Assembly: GCF_004682055.1 (NCBI RefSeq)
Contig: NZ_QUZU01000010.1
Location: 62,001-126,000, forward strand
Length of the DNA stretch: 64,000 nt
Origin: Pseudomonas kairouanensis
GTDB taxonomy: Bacteria; Pseudomonadota; Gammaproteobacteria; Pseudomonadales; Pseudomonadaceae
Direction of reading: 5' to 3'
Part shown: positions 21,198 through 29,874 of the stretch, piece by piece
How the letters are laid out: every line of letters begins with the position of its first letter
Position numbering within the stretch: position 1 is the stretch's first letter
Made by a program: the position numbers and the translations under genes
Notes under the pieces: generated by a model
Database searches by the model: none
Seen by the model: the letters and a program-made list of their open reading frames with translations, nothing else
Told to the model about the DNA's origin: nothing

Positions 21198-21473
21198 ATG
21201 GCCCGTATAACCGTTGAGCGTGCGCATTCGCTGGGTAAGGAAGGTGCACGGGAAAAGGCCGACAAGTTGGCCGATAAACTCAAAAGCCAATATGGCCTGG
21301 AGTCGTCGTGGTCTGGCGATACCTTGAACCTCAAGCGTTCAGGAGTTAAAGGCACGGTACTAGTGGCCGATGATTCGCTGCGCATCGATGTGGAACTGGG
21401 GCTGTTGATGTCGGCCATGAGTGGCACTATCAAGTCCGAAATCGAGAAGGCCCTGGATAAAGCGCTGGCTTGA
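21198..21473 (+). CDS. Polyhydroxyalkanoic-acid system family small protein
   Basis: 91 aa, ATG 21198 with a strong RBS (AGAGGAG). The sequence MARITVERAHSLGKEGAREK... matches the small conserved proteins found beside pha genes in pseudomonads. They are mostly helical with one central beta-rich part (SGVKGTVLVADDSLRIDVELG), and their precise function is not established. It is predicted cytoplasmic and lies about 100 bases before phaI, so it may be linked to PHA granule metabolism by position only. Confidence 0.8.
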   Translation: MARITVERAHSLGKEGAREKADKLADKLKSQYGLESSWSGDTLNLKRSGVKGTVLVADDSLRIDVELGLLMSAMSGTIKSEIEKALDKALA

Positions 21474-21577
21474 TCGTTGTGTTCTAGGGTGCCGATTCTA
21501 ATTTTTCCTCCTACTTTGTGCCCAAGCCCTCAACTCCTGTGGGCCGTTCCTCCCCCCTTTCCTGTGTGAGGTGCACC

Positions 21578-22000
21578 ATGGCTAAAGTTATCCTGAAGAA
21601 AAAAATCGACGCCCAGACCACTGCCCTGAGTGACGTTAAATCCTACGCCCGCAAGATCTGGCTCGCGGGCCTGGGGGCTTACGCCAAGGTTGGCAGCGAG
21701 GGCAGCGACTACTTCAAAGAACTGGTTAAAGCTGGTCAACATGTTGAAAGTAAAGGTAAAAAAGTTGCAGTTGAACAACTTGATGCCGCCAACAGTCAGA
21801 TTGACCAAGTAAAGAGTAATGTCTCCTCCGTCAAAGGTCTGGTAGAAGTTCAGCTGGATAAAGTTGAAAAAGCTTTTGATACTCGCGTTGCAAGTGCCTT
21901 GAATCGAATCGGCATTGCGTCTAAACATGACGTGGAGACACTCTCTGCTAAGCTCGAAGAGCTGACGGCATTGCTCGAACGTGTCGCGCGTAAACACTAA
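21578..22000 (+). CDS. phaI: Phasin PhaI, PHA granule-associated protein
   Basis: 140 aa from ATG 21578 (MAKVILKKKIDAQ), with GTGAGG upstream. Phasins coat intracellular polyhydroxyalkanoate granules. The N-terminal phasin block KSYARKIWLAGLGAYAKVGSEG is shared almost word for word with PhaF, followed by an amphipathic coiled region (QIDQVKSNVSSVKGLVEVQLDKVEKAF). It lacks the basic tail of PhaF. Followed by phaF after 12 bases. In other pseudomonads phaI-phaF expression is controlled by PhaD; I could not identify the operator here. Confidence 0.95.
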   Translation: MAKVILKKKIDAQTTALSDVKSYARKIWLAGLGAYAKVGSEGSDYFKELVKAGQHVESKGKKVAVEQLDAANSQIDQVKSNVSSVKGLVEVQLDKVEKAFDTRVASALNRIGIASKHDVETLSAKLEELTALLERVARKH

Positions 22001-22012
22001 GGAGACATCGGG

Positions 22013-22945
22013 ATGGCTGTTAAAAAGACTACTCAGAAAGAAGGCAGCTCGTGGGTCGGGGAAGTTGAAAAATATTCCCGTAAAATCTGGCTTGCTGGTT
22101 TAGGCGTGTACTCGAAGGTTAGCAGTGACGGCGGCAAGTACTTCGAGACCTTGGTCAAGGACGGTGAGAAGGCCGAGAAGTTGACCAAGAGCACAGTCGG
22201 TAAAAAAGTCGAAGCGGCCAAGGCAACTGCCGGCTCCGCCAAGTCGAGCGTTTCTGACGCTTGGGGCAAGTTGGAAGAGACGTTCGACAAGCGCCTCAAC
22301 AGTGCTATTTCGCGACTGGGCGTGCCTAGCAAAGCCGAACTGAAGACATTGCACAGCAAGGTCGACACCCTGACCAAGCAAATCGAAAAACTCACCGGCG
22401 CCAAAGTGACTGCTGTGAAAACCGCCGTTGCCAAACCGGCTGCCAAGCCTGCCGCTAAAACCGCAGCCGCCAAACCAGCGGCCAAAACCGCCGCCAAGCC
22501 ACTGGTAAAAGCCGCCGCCAAACCGGCTGCAAAAGCAGCGGCCAAGGCCCCGGCTAAGGCTGCCGCCAAGCCTGCTGCCAAAACCGCAGCGGCCAAACCG
22601 GCCACCAAGCCTGCCGCAAAACCTGTGGCCGCTAAAAAAGCTGCCGCCAAGCCGGCGGCTAAACCTGCTGCCAAGCCAGCAGCCAAGGCCGCCGCTAAAC
22701 CTGCTGCCAAGCCGGCAGCCAAAACTGCAGCGGCCAAACCCGCTGCCAAGCCTGTCGCCGCGAAACCGGCTGCCAAACCCGCCGCCGCGAAGAAGCCTGC
22801 GGTAGCGAAGAAGCCTGCGGTAGCCAAGCCAGCCACCGAGCCAACGCCAAGCGCTTCCACCGCCAACTCGGTGTCCGCGCCGACGCCAGCGGCTGTGACC
22901 CCGACTGTTACGCCGGTAACCCCGACGCCATCCAGTCAGTCCTGA
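22013..22945 (+). CDS. phaF: Phasin PhaF with histone H1-like Ala/Lys/Pro tail
   Basis: 310 aa. Residues 1-140 form the phasin domain (VEKYSRKIWLAGLGVYSKVSSDGGKYFE, amphipathic helices), which binds the PHA granule. From about residue 140 to 275 the chain is a tract of AAKPAAK-type units, the basic nucleoid-binding tail known from PhaF, which tethers granules to DNA and helps distribute them at division. A non-basic Thr/Pro/Ser tail ends it. The repeat tract is low complexity and prone to length change. Confidence 0.96.
   Translation: MAVKKTTQKEGSSWVGEVEKYSRKIWLAGLGVYSKVSSDGGKYFETLVKDGEKAEKLTKSTVGKKVEAAKATAGSAKSSVSDAWGKLEETFDKRLNSAISRLGVPSKAELKTLHSKVDTLTKQIEKLTGAKVTAVKTAVAKPAAKPAAKTAAAKPAAKTAAKPLVKAAAKPAAKAAAKAPAKAAAKPAAKTAAAKPATKPAAKPVAAKKAAAKPAAKPAAKPAAKAAAKPAAKPAAKTAAAKPAAKPVAAKPAAKPAAAKKPAVAKKPAVAKPATEPTPSASTANSVSAPTPAAVTPTVTPVTPTPSSQS
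22430..22830 (+). repeat. Degenerate AAKPAAK-coding repeat tract in phaF
   Basis: About 400 bases of GCC/GCT, AAA/AAG and CCG/CCT codons encode tandem K-P-A-A-K and A-A-A-K units. The repeats are coding and imperfect at the DNA level. Confidence 0.85.
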
Positions 22946-22959
22946 TTTTTTCGGGATAC

Positions 22960-22993
22960 AAAAATGCCCGGCCTGTAGAGGTTGGGCATTTTT
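22960..22993. terminator. Bidirectional terminator between phaF and the fimbrial operon
   Basis: AAAATGCCC pairs with GGGCATTTTT around a 14-base loop. There is an A run on one side and T7 on the other, so it could stop transcription from both phaIF and the convergent fimbrial operon. Confidence 0.8.
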
Positions 22994-23017
22994 TTGCCTA
23001 TGCGCTGCAGGACCATA

Positions 23018-23533
23018 TCAGTTGTATGTGATGGAAACAGTAACAGCGCTGGCCAGCGTACCCTGGGTAACTGCGCCTTCGGATTTATGGTAGGCAGCTT
23101 GCAACGGTAGAACAGCTCTGTTGCCGCTTGTGGCAACCGTGCGACTGCGTTCTTCGGTAGTACCATTGGCGGGGATGGTTGCGCCAGATCTTAGCCAAAG
23201 CGCCGTACCGTCTGAAGTGCCCGTATTGGTGAACAGCAAGCCGTTGCCAGGCGAGGGCGTTCCGGCGAACAGGAAAATCACGTTTCGGATGTCCGACTCG
23301 CAATCGGCCGATATGTTGAAATCCAGCTCGCCCGCATAGACGGTTTTGTCGAAGTCTGAAACTTTAACCGTTGGTAATGTGATGGTGCGGTTCTCGTCTC
23401 CGGCGGCCAGATTGCAGGTGCCTGCATTGACCTGGCCGACAAAACGCAAAGTGCCTGTCGTAGCAGCCTGGACTGCTGTGCTGGCAAGGCCCGCAGTCAT
23501 CGCGAGCAACAGTGGCAGGTGTTGTAGTTTCAT
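23018..23533 (-). CDS. Fimbrial subunit, single pilin domain
   Basis: 171 aa with a signal peptide (MKLQHLPLLLAMTAGLASTA, cleavage after VQA). The mature protein is one type-1-pilin domain: a short N-terminal donor-strand-like segment (GTLRFVGQV), a conserved Cys in GTCNLAAGDENRTITLP, a second Cys mid-domain, and a C-terminus ending ITYN with the usual penultimate Tyr. Its pilin domain closely resembles the C-terminal domains of the two adhesin-like proteins encoded just upstream, so it is probably a duplicated domain used as a minor or adaptor subunit. Last gene of the fimbrial operon. Confidence 0.85.
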   Translation of the reverse strand: MKLQHLPLLLAMTAGLASTAVQAATTGTLRFVGQVNAGTCNLAAGDENRTITLPTVKVSDFDKTVYAGELDFNISADCESDIRNVIFLFAGTPSPGNGLLFTNTGTSDGTALWLRSGATIPANGTTEERSRTVATSGNRAVLPLQAAYHKSEGAVTQGTLASAVTVSITYN

Positions 23534-23551
23534 CAGGTTTTCCTCGCGGTT

Positions 23552-24499
23552 TCAGTTGTAGGTGATGTTGACCGTGGCGGTACTGGCCAATGTGCCTTGG
23601 CTGACCGTGCCGTTCTTGTGATAGGCCGCGCCGAGTGGCAATACCGCGCGGTTGCCGGAAACAGCGACTGTCCGTGTGCCGTTGTTACTGAGGGTTTGTG
23701 AGGTACCGCCGATGCGTGAGTAGAGCCAAAGACCCAACCCTCTCGCCGAGCCGGTATTGGCAAAAAGTGAGGTGTTGCCTGTAGCGGGAGTGCCGGTAAA
23801 CCGGAACGTCACATTGGTGGCGTCGCTGCAGTTCGCTGTGAGCTCGAAATTGCGCGCACCTGCGCTGACGGCATTGTTGAAAGCGCTGACTTTCACCGTG
23901 GATAGCGTAATGGTGCGGTTGACGTCGCCGGTAGCTAAGTCACAGGTGGCTACCGGGTTGACGAAGCGTATCGAATTATTGAGCCGTTTCTGAATACGAC
24001 CCCTGCTTCCATCCAAGGAAGAGTCCTGCAAGTTTCCAGCAGACAATGTCCCAGTGGTTACCTGCCCCATCTTAAAAAATTCCGCCCGCATTGTGGTGAT
24101 GTGGTGTGTGTAGGTGCTGTTTGAAGGCCATGTCTTGCTTCCATTTCGCAGTGACACGCTATAGGGCGACTCGTAGTTGTCGGCTTGTATGATCCTCATC
24201 CCGATGCCAGGCACATTGGTGTGATAAATCTCCCCTCCTGGCGCCGATGAGCTTGATGAAAACCGCCCGGTCCACGTTTGGAACATGCCGGTGCCGCAGC
24301 GAAATACCAGGCGTGGAAAAGGGCCGTCAAATGTCCTGCTGGTGATCATCCCTCCAACAGGGAGGGATTTTGGAACAGTGATGGTGCTTGGGAAGGTGAC
24401 GCCATATTGAACATTCGGATAAGAAGAGCACAGGGCCTGAGCGGTGATTGGCAGTCCAAGACCTAGCAGTGTCGAACTGAACTTTATTGTCGGTTTCAT
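23552..24499 (-). CDS. Two-domain fimbrial adhesin-like subunit (copy A)
   Basis: 315 aa with signal peptide (probable cleavage after ITAQA). An N-terminal domain of about 160 residues with paired Cys (CSSYPNVQYG, FRCGTGMF) resembles the receptor-binding position of FimH-type adhesins. It is followed by a pilin domain beginning near FVNPVATCDLATGDVNRTITL and ending ITYN. It probably sits at the fibre tip; the ligand is unknown. The pilin half is nearly the same as in the neighbouring copy B, while the N-terminal half is much more divergent, keeping SLPVGG.ITSR and NVPGIGMR. 76 bases separate it from copy B. Confidence 0.82.
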   Translation of the reverse strand: MKPTIKFSSTLLGLGLPITAQALCSSYPNVQYGVTFPSTITVPKSLPVGGMITSRTFDGPFPRLVFRCGTGMFQTWTGRFSSSSSAPGGEIYHTNVPGIGMRIIQADNYESPYSVSLRNGSKTWPSNSTYTHHITTMRAEFFKMGQVTTGTLSAGNLQDSSLDGSRGRIQKRLNNSIRFVNPVATCDLATGDVNRTITLSTVKVSAFNNAVSAGARNFELTANCSDATNVTFRFTGTPATGNTSLFANTGSARGLGLWLYSRIGGTSQTLSNNGTRTVAVSGNRAVLPLGAAYHKNGTVSQGTLASTATVNITYN

Positions 24500-24575
24500 T
24501 GTTCATATCCATTGTGTGACATGTATGGCCCTCACTCGCAGGAGGCTGCGGCGCCCTGCCATCAGCCCTGTGTTG

Positions 24576-25520
24576 TCAGTTGTAGGTAATGTTGACTGTG
24601 GCGGTACTGACCAACGTGCCTTGGCTGACCGTGCCGTTCTTGTGATACGCGGCGCTGAGCGGCAGCACGGCTCGGTTGCCGGAAACCACCAGGGTGCGAG
24701 TGCCGCCATTGCTGATCGTGGCGGGCACACCGTTGATACGTGAGTACATCCACAGCGCCACGCCGCCCGCCGAGCCAGTGTTGGCGAAGAGCAAGGCGTT
24801 GCCGGGGGCTGGCGTGCCGGAGATGCGGAAGGTTACGTTGGATGCTTTGGCACAGTTCGCCGTCAAGTCGAAGTCGCGCACACCTGAGTAAACATCGCTG
24901 TTGAATGCGCTGACCTGTACATCGGGTAGCGTAATCGTTCGGTTGACGTCGCCCGCGGCCAGGTCGCAAGTGGTAGCCGGGTTGACGAAATTGACCGAGT
25001 TGTTCAGCAGTATGCGTTGAACGTTATTTCCCGAATACTTGTTGTCCCAGAGGTTGCCTGCAGGGATCGTCCCACTTTGGACGGGCCCGATTTTGTAGAA
25101 CTCCGCCTGCATGTCGACCACGTTATGGATATGAGCCCCTGGGGCGAGTGGCGTATTAGAGCTCTGCAGCGAGAAAACATGCTTGGCTCCACCCTGGAAA
25201 TGGCCAGAAACCCGCATGCCGATCCCCGGTACATTGGTGATGTAAACGCCGTTGATGCCCGGTAGGGATATGTGTGAGGTATACCGCCCAATACTCGTGT
25301 TCCAGGTGGTGCCGCTGCAGTTCATTATTACGATTGGAAAGTTGCCGCCAAAGGGCCGACTGGTGATCAACGCACCCACTGGCAAACTGTCGGCCACGCT
25401 GATGGTGGCTGGAAAGGACACGTTATTGACTGCGTTGGGGTATCGGTCACAGGCCGCTTGCGCCGCGATCGGCAGGCTCAGTACCAGCAGTGTCGATATA
25501 AGTTTTATTGAACGTTTCAT
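24576..25520 (-). CDS. Two-domain fimbrial adhesin-like subunit (copy B)
   Basis: 314 aa with signal peptide (MKRSIKLISTLLVLSLPIAA, cleavage after AQA). Same architecture as copy A: N-terminal domain with CDRYPNAVNNVSFP, an ITSRPFGGNFP stretch and TNVPGIGMRV, then a pilin domain starting at FVNPATTCDLAAGD and ending ITYN. It starts 2 bases after the usher stop, so it is co-translated with the usher. The presence of two such proteins in one operon suggests alternative or combined tip adhesins. Confidence 0.83.
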   Translation of the reverse strand: MKRSIKLISTLLVLSLPIAAQAACDRYPNAVNNVSFPATISVADSLPVGALITSRPFGGNFPIVIMNCSGTTWNTSIGRYTSHISLPGINGVYITNVPGIGMRVSGHFQGGAKHVFSLQSSNTPLAPGAHIHNVVDMQAEFYKIGPVQSGTIPAGNLWDNKYSGNNVQRILLNNSVNFVNPATTCDLAAGDVNRTITLPDVQVSAFNSDVYSGVRDFDLTANCAKASNVTFRISGTPAPGNALLFANTGSAGGVALWMYSRINGVPATISNGGTRTLVVSGNRAVLPLSAAYHKNGTVSQGTLVSTATVNITYN

Positions 25521-25522
25521 CT

Positions 25523-28096
25523 TCAGTCCTGCAAACGTAAGTCACTGTCGCAACGACCTGCATCCAGAAGGCGCAGGCGCTCGGCGGTTTCAGAGGCGGG
25601 CTTCTCACCCACGTCATAGCTCAACCGGCATGTGGCGCTGGCTCCGCCGCCCCACTTGACGGTCAACTCTCCCTGCGGTCGCGCCACGCGCACAAACGCC
25701 TTGCCGCCCTGGCCGACGATGCCCACGCTGTTGCCGTCTTCATCGAACACATCCGAGCCAAACGGCATAGGGCTGCCATCCTCACGCAGTGCTGTGACCA
25801 GGAGGGCCTGGCCGCTGACGGTGTCGAATTGCAGCTTCACCACCGAGCCCGCGCGCGGTGCGACGTTTTGCGAGGCGGTCTTGAGCTCCACGTCAACGGA
25901 GAGGTCTTTGGGGTCTAGCTCAACCACGTTCTGGCGATAGGGCGTCAGGTATGGCACTACGGCATAGCCGCTCTTGCCCACCTGGGCGCTGTGATTGCCA
26001 TTGATCCGTGCACCCTGGGCATCAGGCGCCTGGACGATGCCGATGGTGTCGCCCAGTTCCGGGGCAAAGGTCACACCGCCGGCGTGGGCCACGATACCTC
26101 CAGTGATGCCAAGGGAAGTCGCCCGGTAGTCACTGCTCTGCCCGTAGCCTGCGGACAGCACGCCAAGACTGGCCTGGTACTTCATATCGGCGCTCATTGC
26201 ATTTCCGCTGCCTTGGGTACGGCTGCCCCCCAGCCCGTAGCTGAATTCGCTGCGCTCGCCCAGGGTGCCACCGAGGCTCAGGCGTTCGCCGCTGATTTGG
26301 CTGCCGCGAAAGGCCGTGGTGGTCAGGGTTGGAGAGCGTGCATCGGTGCCCAGCGGCAGGCTCACGCTCAGTTCCACTTGCTTGTCGACCCTGTCGCTCA
26401 GCAGATCCGTGGTGCGCTGGGCGCTGAGGGTGTAGTTCATGCCTTTCCAACTGCTGGTATAGCCTGCGGTGAAGGTCACGTTGCCGCTCGCACGGTTCCA
26501 GTAGTTTTGTGAGGAGCCGGTGAGGTACACCGAACCGTTGCCAAGGCTCTGGTTGAGGCTGATGTCCATCCTGTCGCGGATGCGCGACAGGTTGTCCAGG
26601 CTGCGTCCCTCGATGGCCAGGTCCCGAACCCGCGCCGCATCGCCGATGCTCAGGAAGCCTTCGGTGGAGTAGCGATAGGCACCAAGGGCAAAGTGGGTGC
26701 CGGTATCGGTGAAGTTCTTGCTGTAGCGCAACTGCACGCTTTGTCCCTGGCGGGAACCGTAGCCCGGCAGGTAGGCGTTGGAGTTGGTCAGGTCAAAAGA
26801 CAGTGCGCCATACGGGGTATTGAATGCGGTGCCCAGTAACTGCGAGCGATAGTCTTCGCCCACCACCGCTCCGGTGTAGCCGGTCAGCAAGTTGCTCAGA
26901 CCGTGCTGGTAAGTGGCTTGCATCAGCTTGGGCGGATTGCTCAGGCCAATTTCGTCCAATAGGCCGAAGCTCATCGAGTAACGGCTATGGCCTGCACGCA
27001 ACAGGTTGGCGTTGGCGGCAAACGGCACGATGAATTCGCGTTGGCGGCCATCGGCTTCGGTTACTGTGACGGTCAGGTCGCCGCCGTAGCCCGTGGGGAA
27101 CAGGTCGTTGAGTACAAACGGGCCGGGCGCCACGTTGACTTCATCCAGCAATACGCCACGCTGGCGCACGGTGACCCGAGCATTGGTTTCGGCGATGCCA
27201 CGCACGACAGGGGCAAACCCGGTCTGGGAATCCGGCAGCATCCGGTCATCACTGAACAGGCTGGCTCCGCGTAGGCGCACGCTGTCGAACAGCTCGCCGG
27301 GGGTGTAGATCTCGCCCATCACCAGTTGTGAGCGCAGCGGGCTTATTTCGCGTTGTAGATAGGTGCTGCTGCTTTGATAGCCCGAGCCGACTTCTGTCTG
27401 GCTGAAGCTGCCGTTGTGGCGCCAGTGCCAGTCACCCAGGTTGAGGCCGGTGTTCAGGCCCAGATAATGGGAGTTGCTGGCGCGGCCGCTGGTGCGGGTT
27501 GCGAAGGTGTTGGCGTTATAGCGCACGAAGGCGGCATCAACTCCGCTATCCCAGTACTTCGGGTCGACATAGCCACGCGCCTTGCGTGTGAGGTAGATCT
27601 GCGGCACCTGGAGGTCCAAGCGGTTTTCGCCTGAGTCAAATTGGCTGCTGGCACCTGGTAGATAGGTGGCTATATCGGCGCAGCTCTCAAACGGCGATGA
27701 AAGCGGCCCGCCTGTGTCGGCGGCTTGCTGTTGCGCCGCGTCCAGGTCAACGCCAACCCGCAGCAACGCCTCGCGCTCAAGGCACATTTGCGCGGAGTCC
27801 TTGCCTTGCACGGCAATGAAGGACAGGGTTTCGCGGCCAAGCCACTGGCCGTTGAGGTAGACCTCGGAGCGATAACTGCCGGGTAGCACAATGTTGCCTT
27901 TGCTGAATTTTGAAACATCGACCTGCTGGCCCCCTTCACCATCCGGGAAGAAGGCTGGGTTGAACTCGACGTTTTCGACCGCATGGGCACTCATGGCCTG
28001 GGCGCCGCCTAGCAGCAATAGGCAACGCGCCGTAAGCGTCAATCGAGGACGTGTCAGGGACCAATTTCTTACGCTGGCGGGCGTGTTCGGACTCAT
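25523..28096 (-). CDS. Outer-membrane fimbrial usher
   Basis: 857 aa from ATG 28096, preceded by GGAAATGG; upstream in-frame ATG 28105 and TTG 28111 are weaker. After a signal peptide (cleavage near SAHA), the usher N-domain (VENVEFNPAFFPDG, GSYRSEVYLNGQWLG) is followed by the beta-barrel with its plug region, then C-terminal domains with GKAFVRV and a CRLSYDVGEKP disulphide segment. Ushers receive chaperone-subunit complexes and secrete the fibre across the outer membrane. FimD-family length. It is 118 bases downstream of a chaperone gene. Confidence 0.95.
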   Translation of the reverse strand: MSPNTPASVRNWSLTRPRLTLTARCLLLLGGAQAMSAHAVENVEFNPAFFPDGEGGQQVDVSKFSKGNIVLPGSYRSEVYLNGQWLGRETLSFIAVQGKDSAQMCLEREALLRVGVDLDAAQQQAADTGGPLSSPFESCADIATYLPGASSQFDSGENRLDLQVPQIYLTRKARGYVDPKYWDSGVDAAFVRYNANTFATRTSGRASNSHYLGLNTGLNLGDWHWRHNGSFSQTEVGSGYQSSSTYLQREISPLRSQLVMGEIYTPGELFDSVRLRGASLFSDDRMLPDSQTGFAPVVRGIAETNARVTVRQRGVLLDEVNVAPGPFVLNDLFPTGYGGDLTVTVTEADGRQREFIVPFAANANLLRAGHSRYSMSFGLLDEIGLSNPPKLMQATYQHGLSNLLTGYTGAVVGEDYRSQLLGTAFNTPYGALSFDLTNSNAYLPGYGSRQGQSVQLRYSKNFTDTGTHFALGAYRYSTEGFLSIGDAARVRDLAIEGRSLDNLSRIRDRMDISLNQSLGNGSVYLTGSSQNYWNRASGNVTFTAGYTSSWKGMNYTLSAQRTTDLLSDRVDKQVELSVSLPLGTDARSPTLTTTAFRGSQISGERLSLGGTLGERSEFSYGLGGSRTQGSGNAMSADMKYQASLGVLSAGYGQSSDYRATSLGITGGIVAHAGGVTFAPELGDTIGIVQAPDAQGARINGNHSAQVGKSGYAVVPYLTPYRQNVVELDPKDLSVDVELKTASQNVAPRAGSVVKLQFDTVSGQALLVTALREDGSPMPFGSDVFDEDGNSVGIVGQGGKAFVRVARPQGELTVKWGGGASATCRLSYDVGEKPASETAERLRLLDAGRCDSDLRLQD

Positions 28097-28229
28097 GTTT
28101 ACCATTTCCAAAAAAGGTGCTGTCGGAATTCGGGCAAAGGGAAGCCCTGCCCTGAAAAATGGGCATCAACTGAACGTGTGAAATAAGCGCGTAACGGGTG
28201 GGCGGCGGTTGTCCGTCAGGTCTCGTCGG

Positions 28230-28997
28230 CTATGTCGAAAGCTTTGTGCTGTGAGACGTCTTTACTCCAAAGTCATCGAGTGTTTCGAACTCCACGGTGG
28301 CTTCCTTACTGGGTGGCGATTTAAGACTGGGCAGTTCAAATCGGCTGCGCCCGCCGGGTACCACCATGTTTTCAGCGCTGGAGCTTGCGGCCTTGCGGGC
28401 GTGACGCTGTTTTGAGTCCAGGACTTCGACCTGCTCGAACGTTACGTGATAAGGCGTGGGGTTATAGACTTCCAGCACTTGACCCTGCGCGGCGGATTCG
28501 CGACGCCACTGTAATTTCTCGGGGGCTGTTTCGATTCCGTAAGGCAGATTCGACGGCCGGAAGAACAGCTTTATTCGGGAGCGGAAGGCCAGTTGCAACT
28601 GATTGCTCTGTTGGGCGTCCTGCGCTTGTGCCGGCACTTCCAGCAGATTGAACCAGAACAGGCTTTCTTGTTTCGACGGCAAGGTTTCGCCTGTATACGC
28701 CAGGCGCACGACCTGTTGCTTGCCCGGTTCCATGCGGAAGATCGGCGGCGTGGCGATAAAAGGGGGGCCGACCACGTCCGGTGTTGAGTGCTCGTCGCCA
28801 CTGTCCAGCCATGTCTGGATCAGCACCGGGGCCTGGTTTTTGCTTTCAAGCCTGACCGTCACCTCCTTGTCGTTTTGCGGGTAAATAATCCGCGTGCTGT
28901 TGATCACAACGCTCGCATGCGCCGCAACGGCACCCAACAGCGCAAGCGCCAACGTCATGAACTTGATTGATTGATGTGAAATGTAATTGGCGTTCAT
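28230..28997 (-). CDS. Periplasmic fimbrial chaperone (first of two, next to usher)
   Basis: 255 aa, PapD-like. Signal peptide is followed by SVVINSTRIIYPQNDKEVTVRLES with the conserved Arg of the subunit-binding cleft. The SRIKLFFRP motif contains the Lys that, together with this Arg, anchors the subunit C-terminal carboxylate. Two Ig-like domains, donor-strand G1 region around LQLAFRSRIKLFFRP. It is 7 bases after the other chaperone gene. Having two chaperones suggests separate ones for shaft and tip subunits. Confidence 0.92.
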   Translation of the reverse strand: MNANYISHQSIKFMTLALALLGAVAAHASVVINSTRIIYPQNDKEVTVRLESKNQAPVLIQTWLDSGDEHSTPDVVGPPFIATPPIFRMEPGKQQVVRLAYTGETLPSKQESLFWFNLLEVPAQAQDAQQSNQLQLAFRSRIKLFFRPSNLPYGIETAPEKLQWRRESAAQGQVLEVYNPTPYHVTFEQVEVLDSKQRHARKAASSSAENMVVPGGRSRFELPSLKSPPSKEATVEFETLDDFGVKTSHSTKLST

Positions 28998-29004
28998 ACG
29001 ACGG

Positions 29005-29781
29005 TCATCGCTCGGCGGGAGGGGTTAAGTCAGCCGAGTGGCGCACACGGGCACCGTAGTCGCTGACGGTGGTGAACTCGACTTGGGGCTTGCCGTTGGG
29101 ACGATTACGCAGTTGGGGTAATGCAAACAGCTTTACGTCACCCGCCGGCATCATCAGGCTGTCATTGGGCTCCTGGTTTGCGGCTTTGCTGAACCGTTTA
29201 CCGTCGCTCAGCAAGTCCACCGACGTCAGGGAAATGTGGTATGGCGTGGGGTTGGTCGCTTGCAAGGCAAACCCTTGGTTGTGACTCACTAGCGCCCACT
29301 GCAGTTTTGCCGGGGCGCTGCCCACGGGGTAAGGCAGTTTGGACGGACGTAGGTACACCCGTATGCGGGTCCGAAATGCCAGTTCGATCAGGTTGTTTTG
29401 CTCGCTGCCGGCAGTAACCGGTGGTATTTCCAGCACGTTGAGCCAATACAGGCTTTCGCGGTCGGCTGGCACGGGCTCGTCGGAATAGCGCAGGCGCATC
29501 GCTTGTTGCTGGTAGGGCTCAATGCGGAAGATCGGCGGCGAAAGGGTAAACGGCGTTTGCGCTGTTGCTGGCGTCGAACGTATGTCACCCGTATCCAGCC
29601 AGGTTTGTACCAATGCCGGGCGGTCGCCTTTGTTCTCCAGTCGCACGACGACCTCCTGCTGGTCGGCAGGGTAGATCACTCGGGTGCCGTAGATGATGAC
29701 GCCTGCATGGGCGGGAAGCGCTTGCAGCAACAACAGTCCTAAGCCACAGGTCGCAAGCGCGAGGCAGGCCAATTTTTTCAT
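29005..29781 (-). CDS. Periplasmic fimbrial chaperone (second, next to major pilin)
   Basis: 258 aa, PapD-like. Signal peptide MKKLACLALATCGLGLLLL, cleavage near AHA. VIIYGTRVIYPADQQEVVVRLEN carries the cleft Arg; the equivalent of the PapD Lys motif reads TRIRVYLRP, so Lys is replaced by Arg. Clearly a paralogue of the adjacent chaperone. Located directly after the major pilin gene, it is the likely chaperone for the shaft subunit. Confidence 0.92.
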   Translation of the reverse strand: MKKLACLALATCGLGLLLLQALPAHAGVIIYGTRVIYPADQQEVVVRLENKGDRPALVQTWLDTGDIRSTPATAQTPFTLSPPIFRIEPYQQQAMRLRYSDEPVPADRESLYWLNVLEIPPVTAGSEQNNLIELAFRTRIRVYLRPSKLPYPVGSAPAKLQWALVSHNQGFALQATNPTPYHISLTSVDLLSDGKRFSKAANQEPNDSLMMPAGDVKLFALPQLRNRPNGKPQVEFTTVSDYGARVRHSADLTPPAER

Positions 29782-29810
29782 AGTCGCGAGATCTCATCGA
29801 ATCTGGGGAA

Positions 29811-29853
29811 GGGCCCGCGCAGTTCGCGCAGGCCCCATGCAGGCTAGGCCTGC
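29811..29853 (-). promoter_or_regulatory. Tandem hairpins between major pilin and chaperone genes
   Basis: The first hairpin pairs GGGCC.GCGC with GCGC.GGCCC (one mismatch, 5-base loop, 29811-29835). The second pairs GCAGGC with GCCTGC (3-base loop, 29839-29853). They occupy the 93-base gap after the first gene of the operon. Such hairpins commonly stabilise the pilin mRNA or attenuate read-through so that shaft subunit exceeds assembly proteins. Confidence 0.6.
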
Positions 29854-29874
29854 TGGTGCAGGCCGGCTTGCCCC

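Noticed and set aside
22430..22830. Possible CRISPR-like or satellite array
   Set aside because: The repeats are degenerate, codon-phased and encode the AAKP tail of PhaF; there are no spacers.
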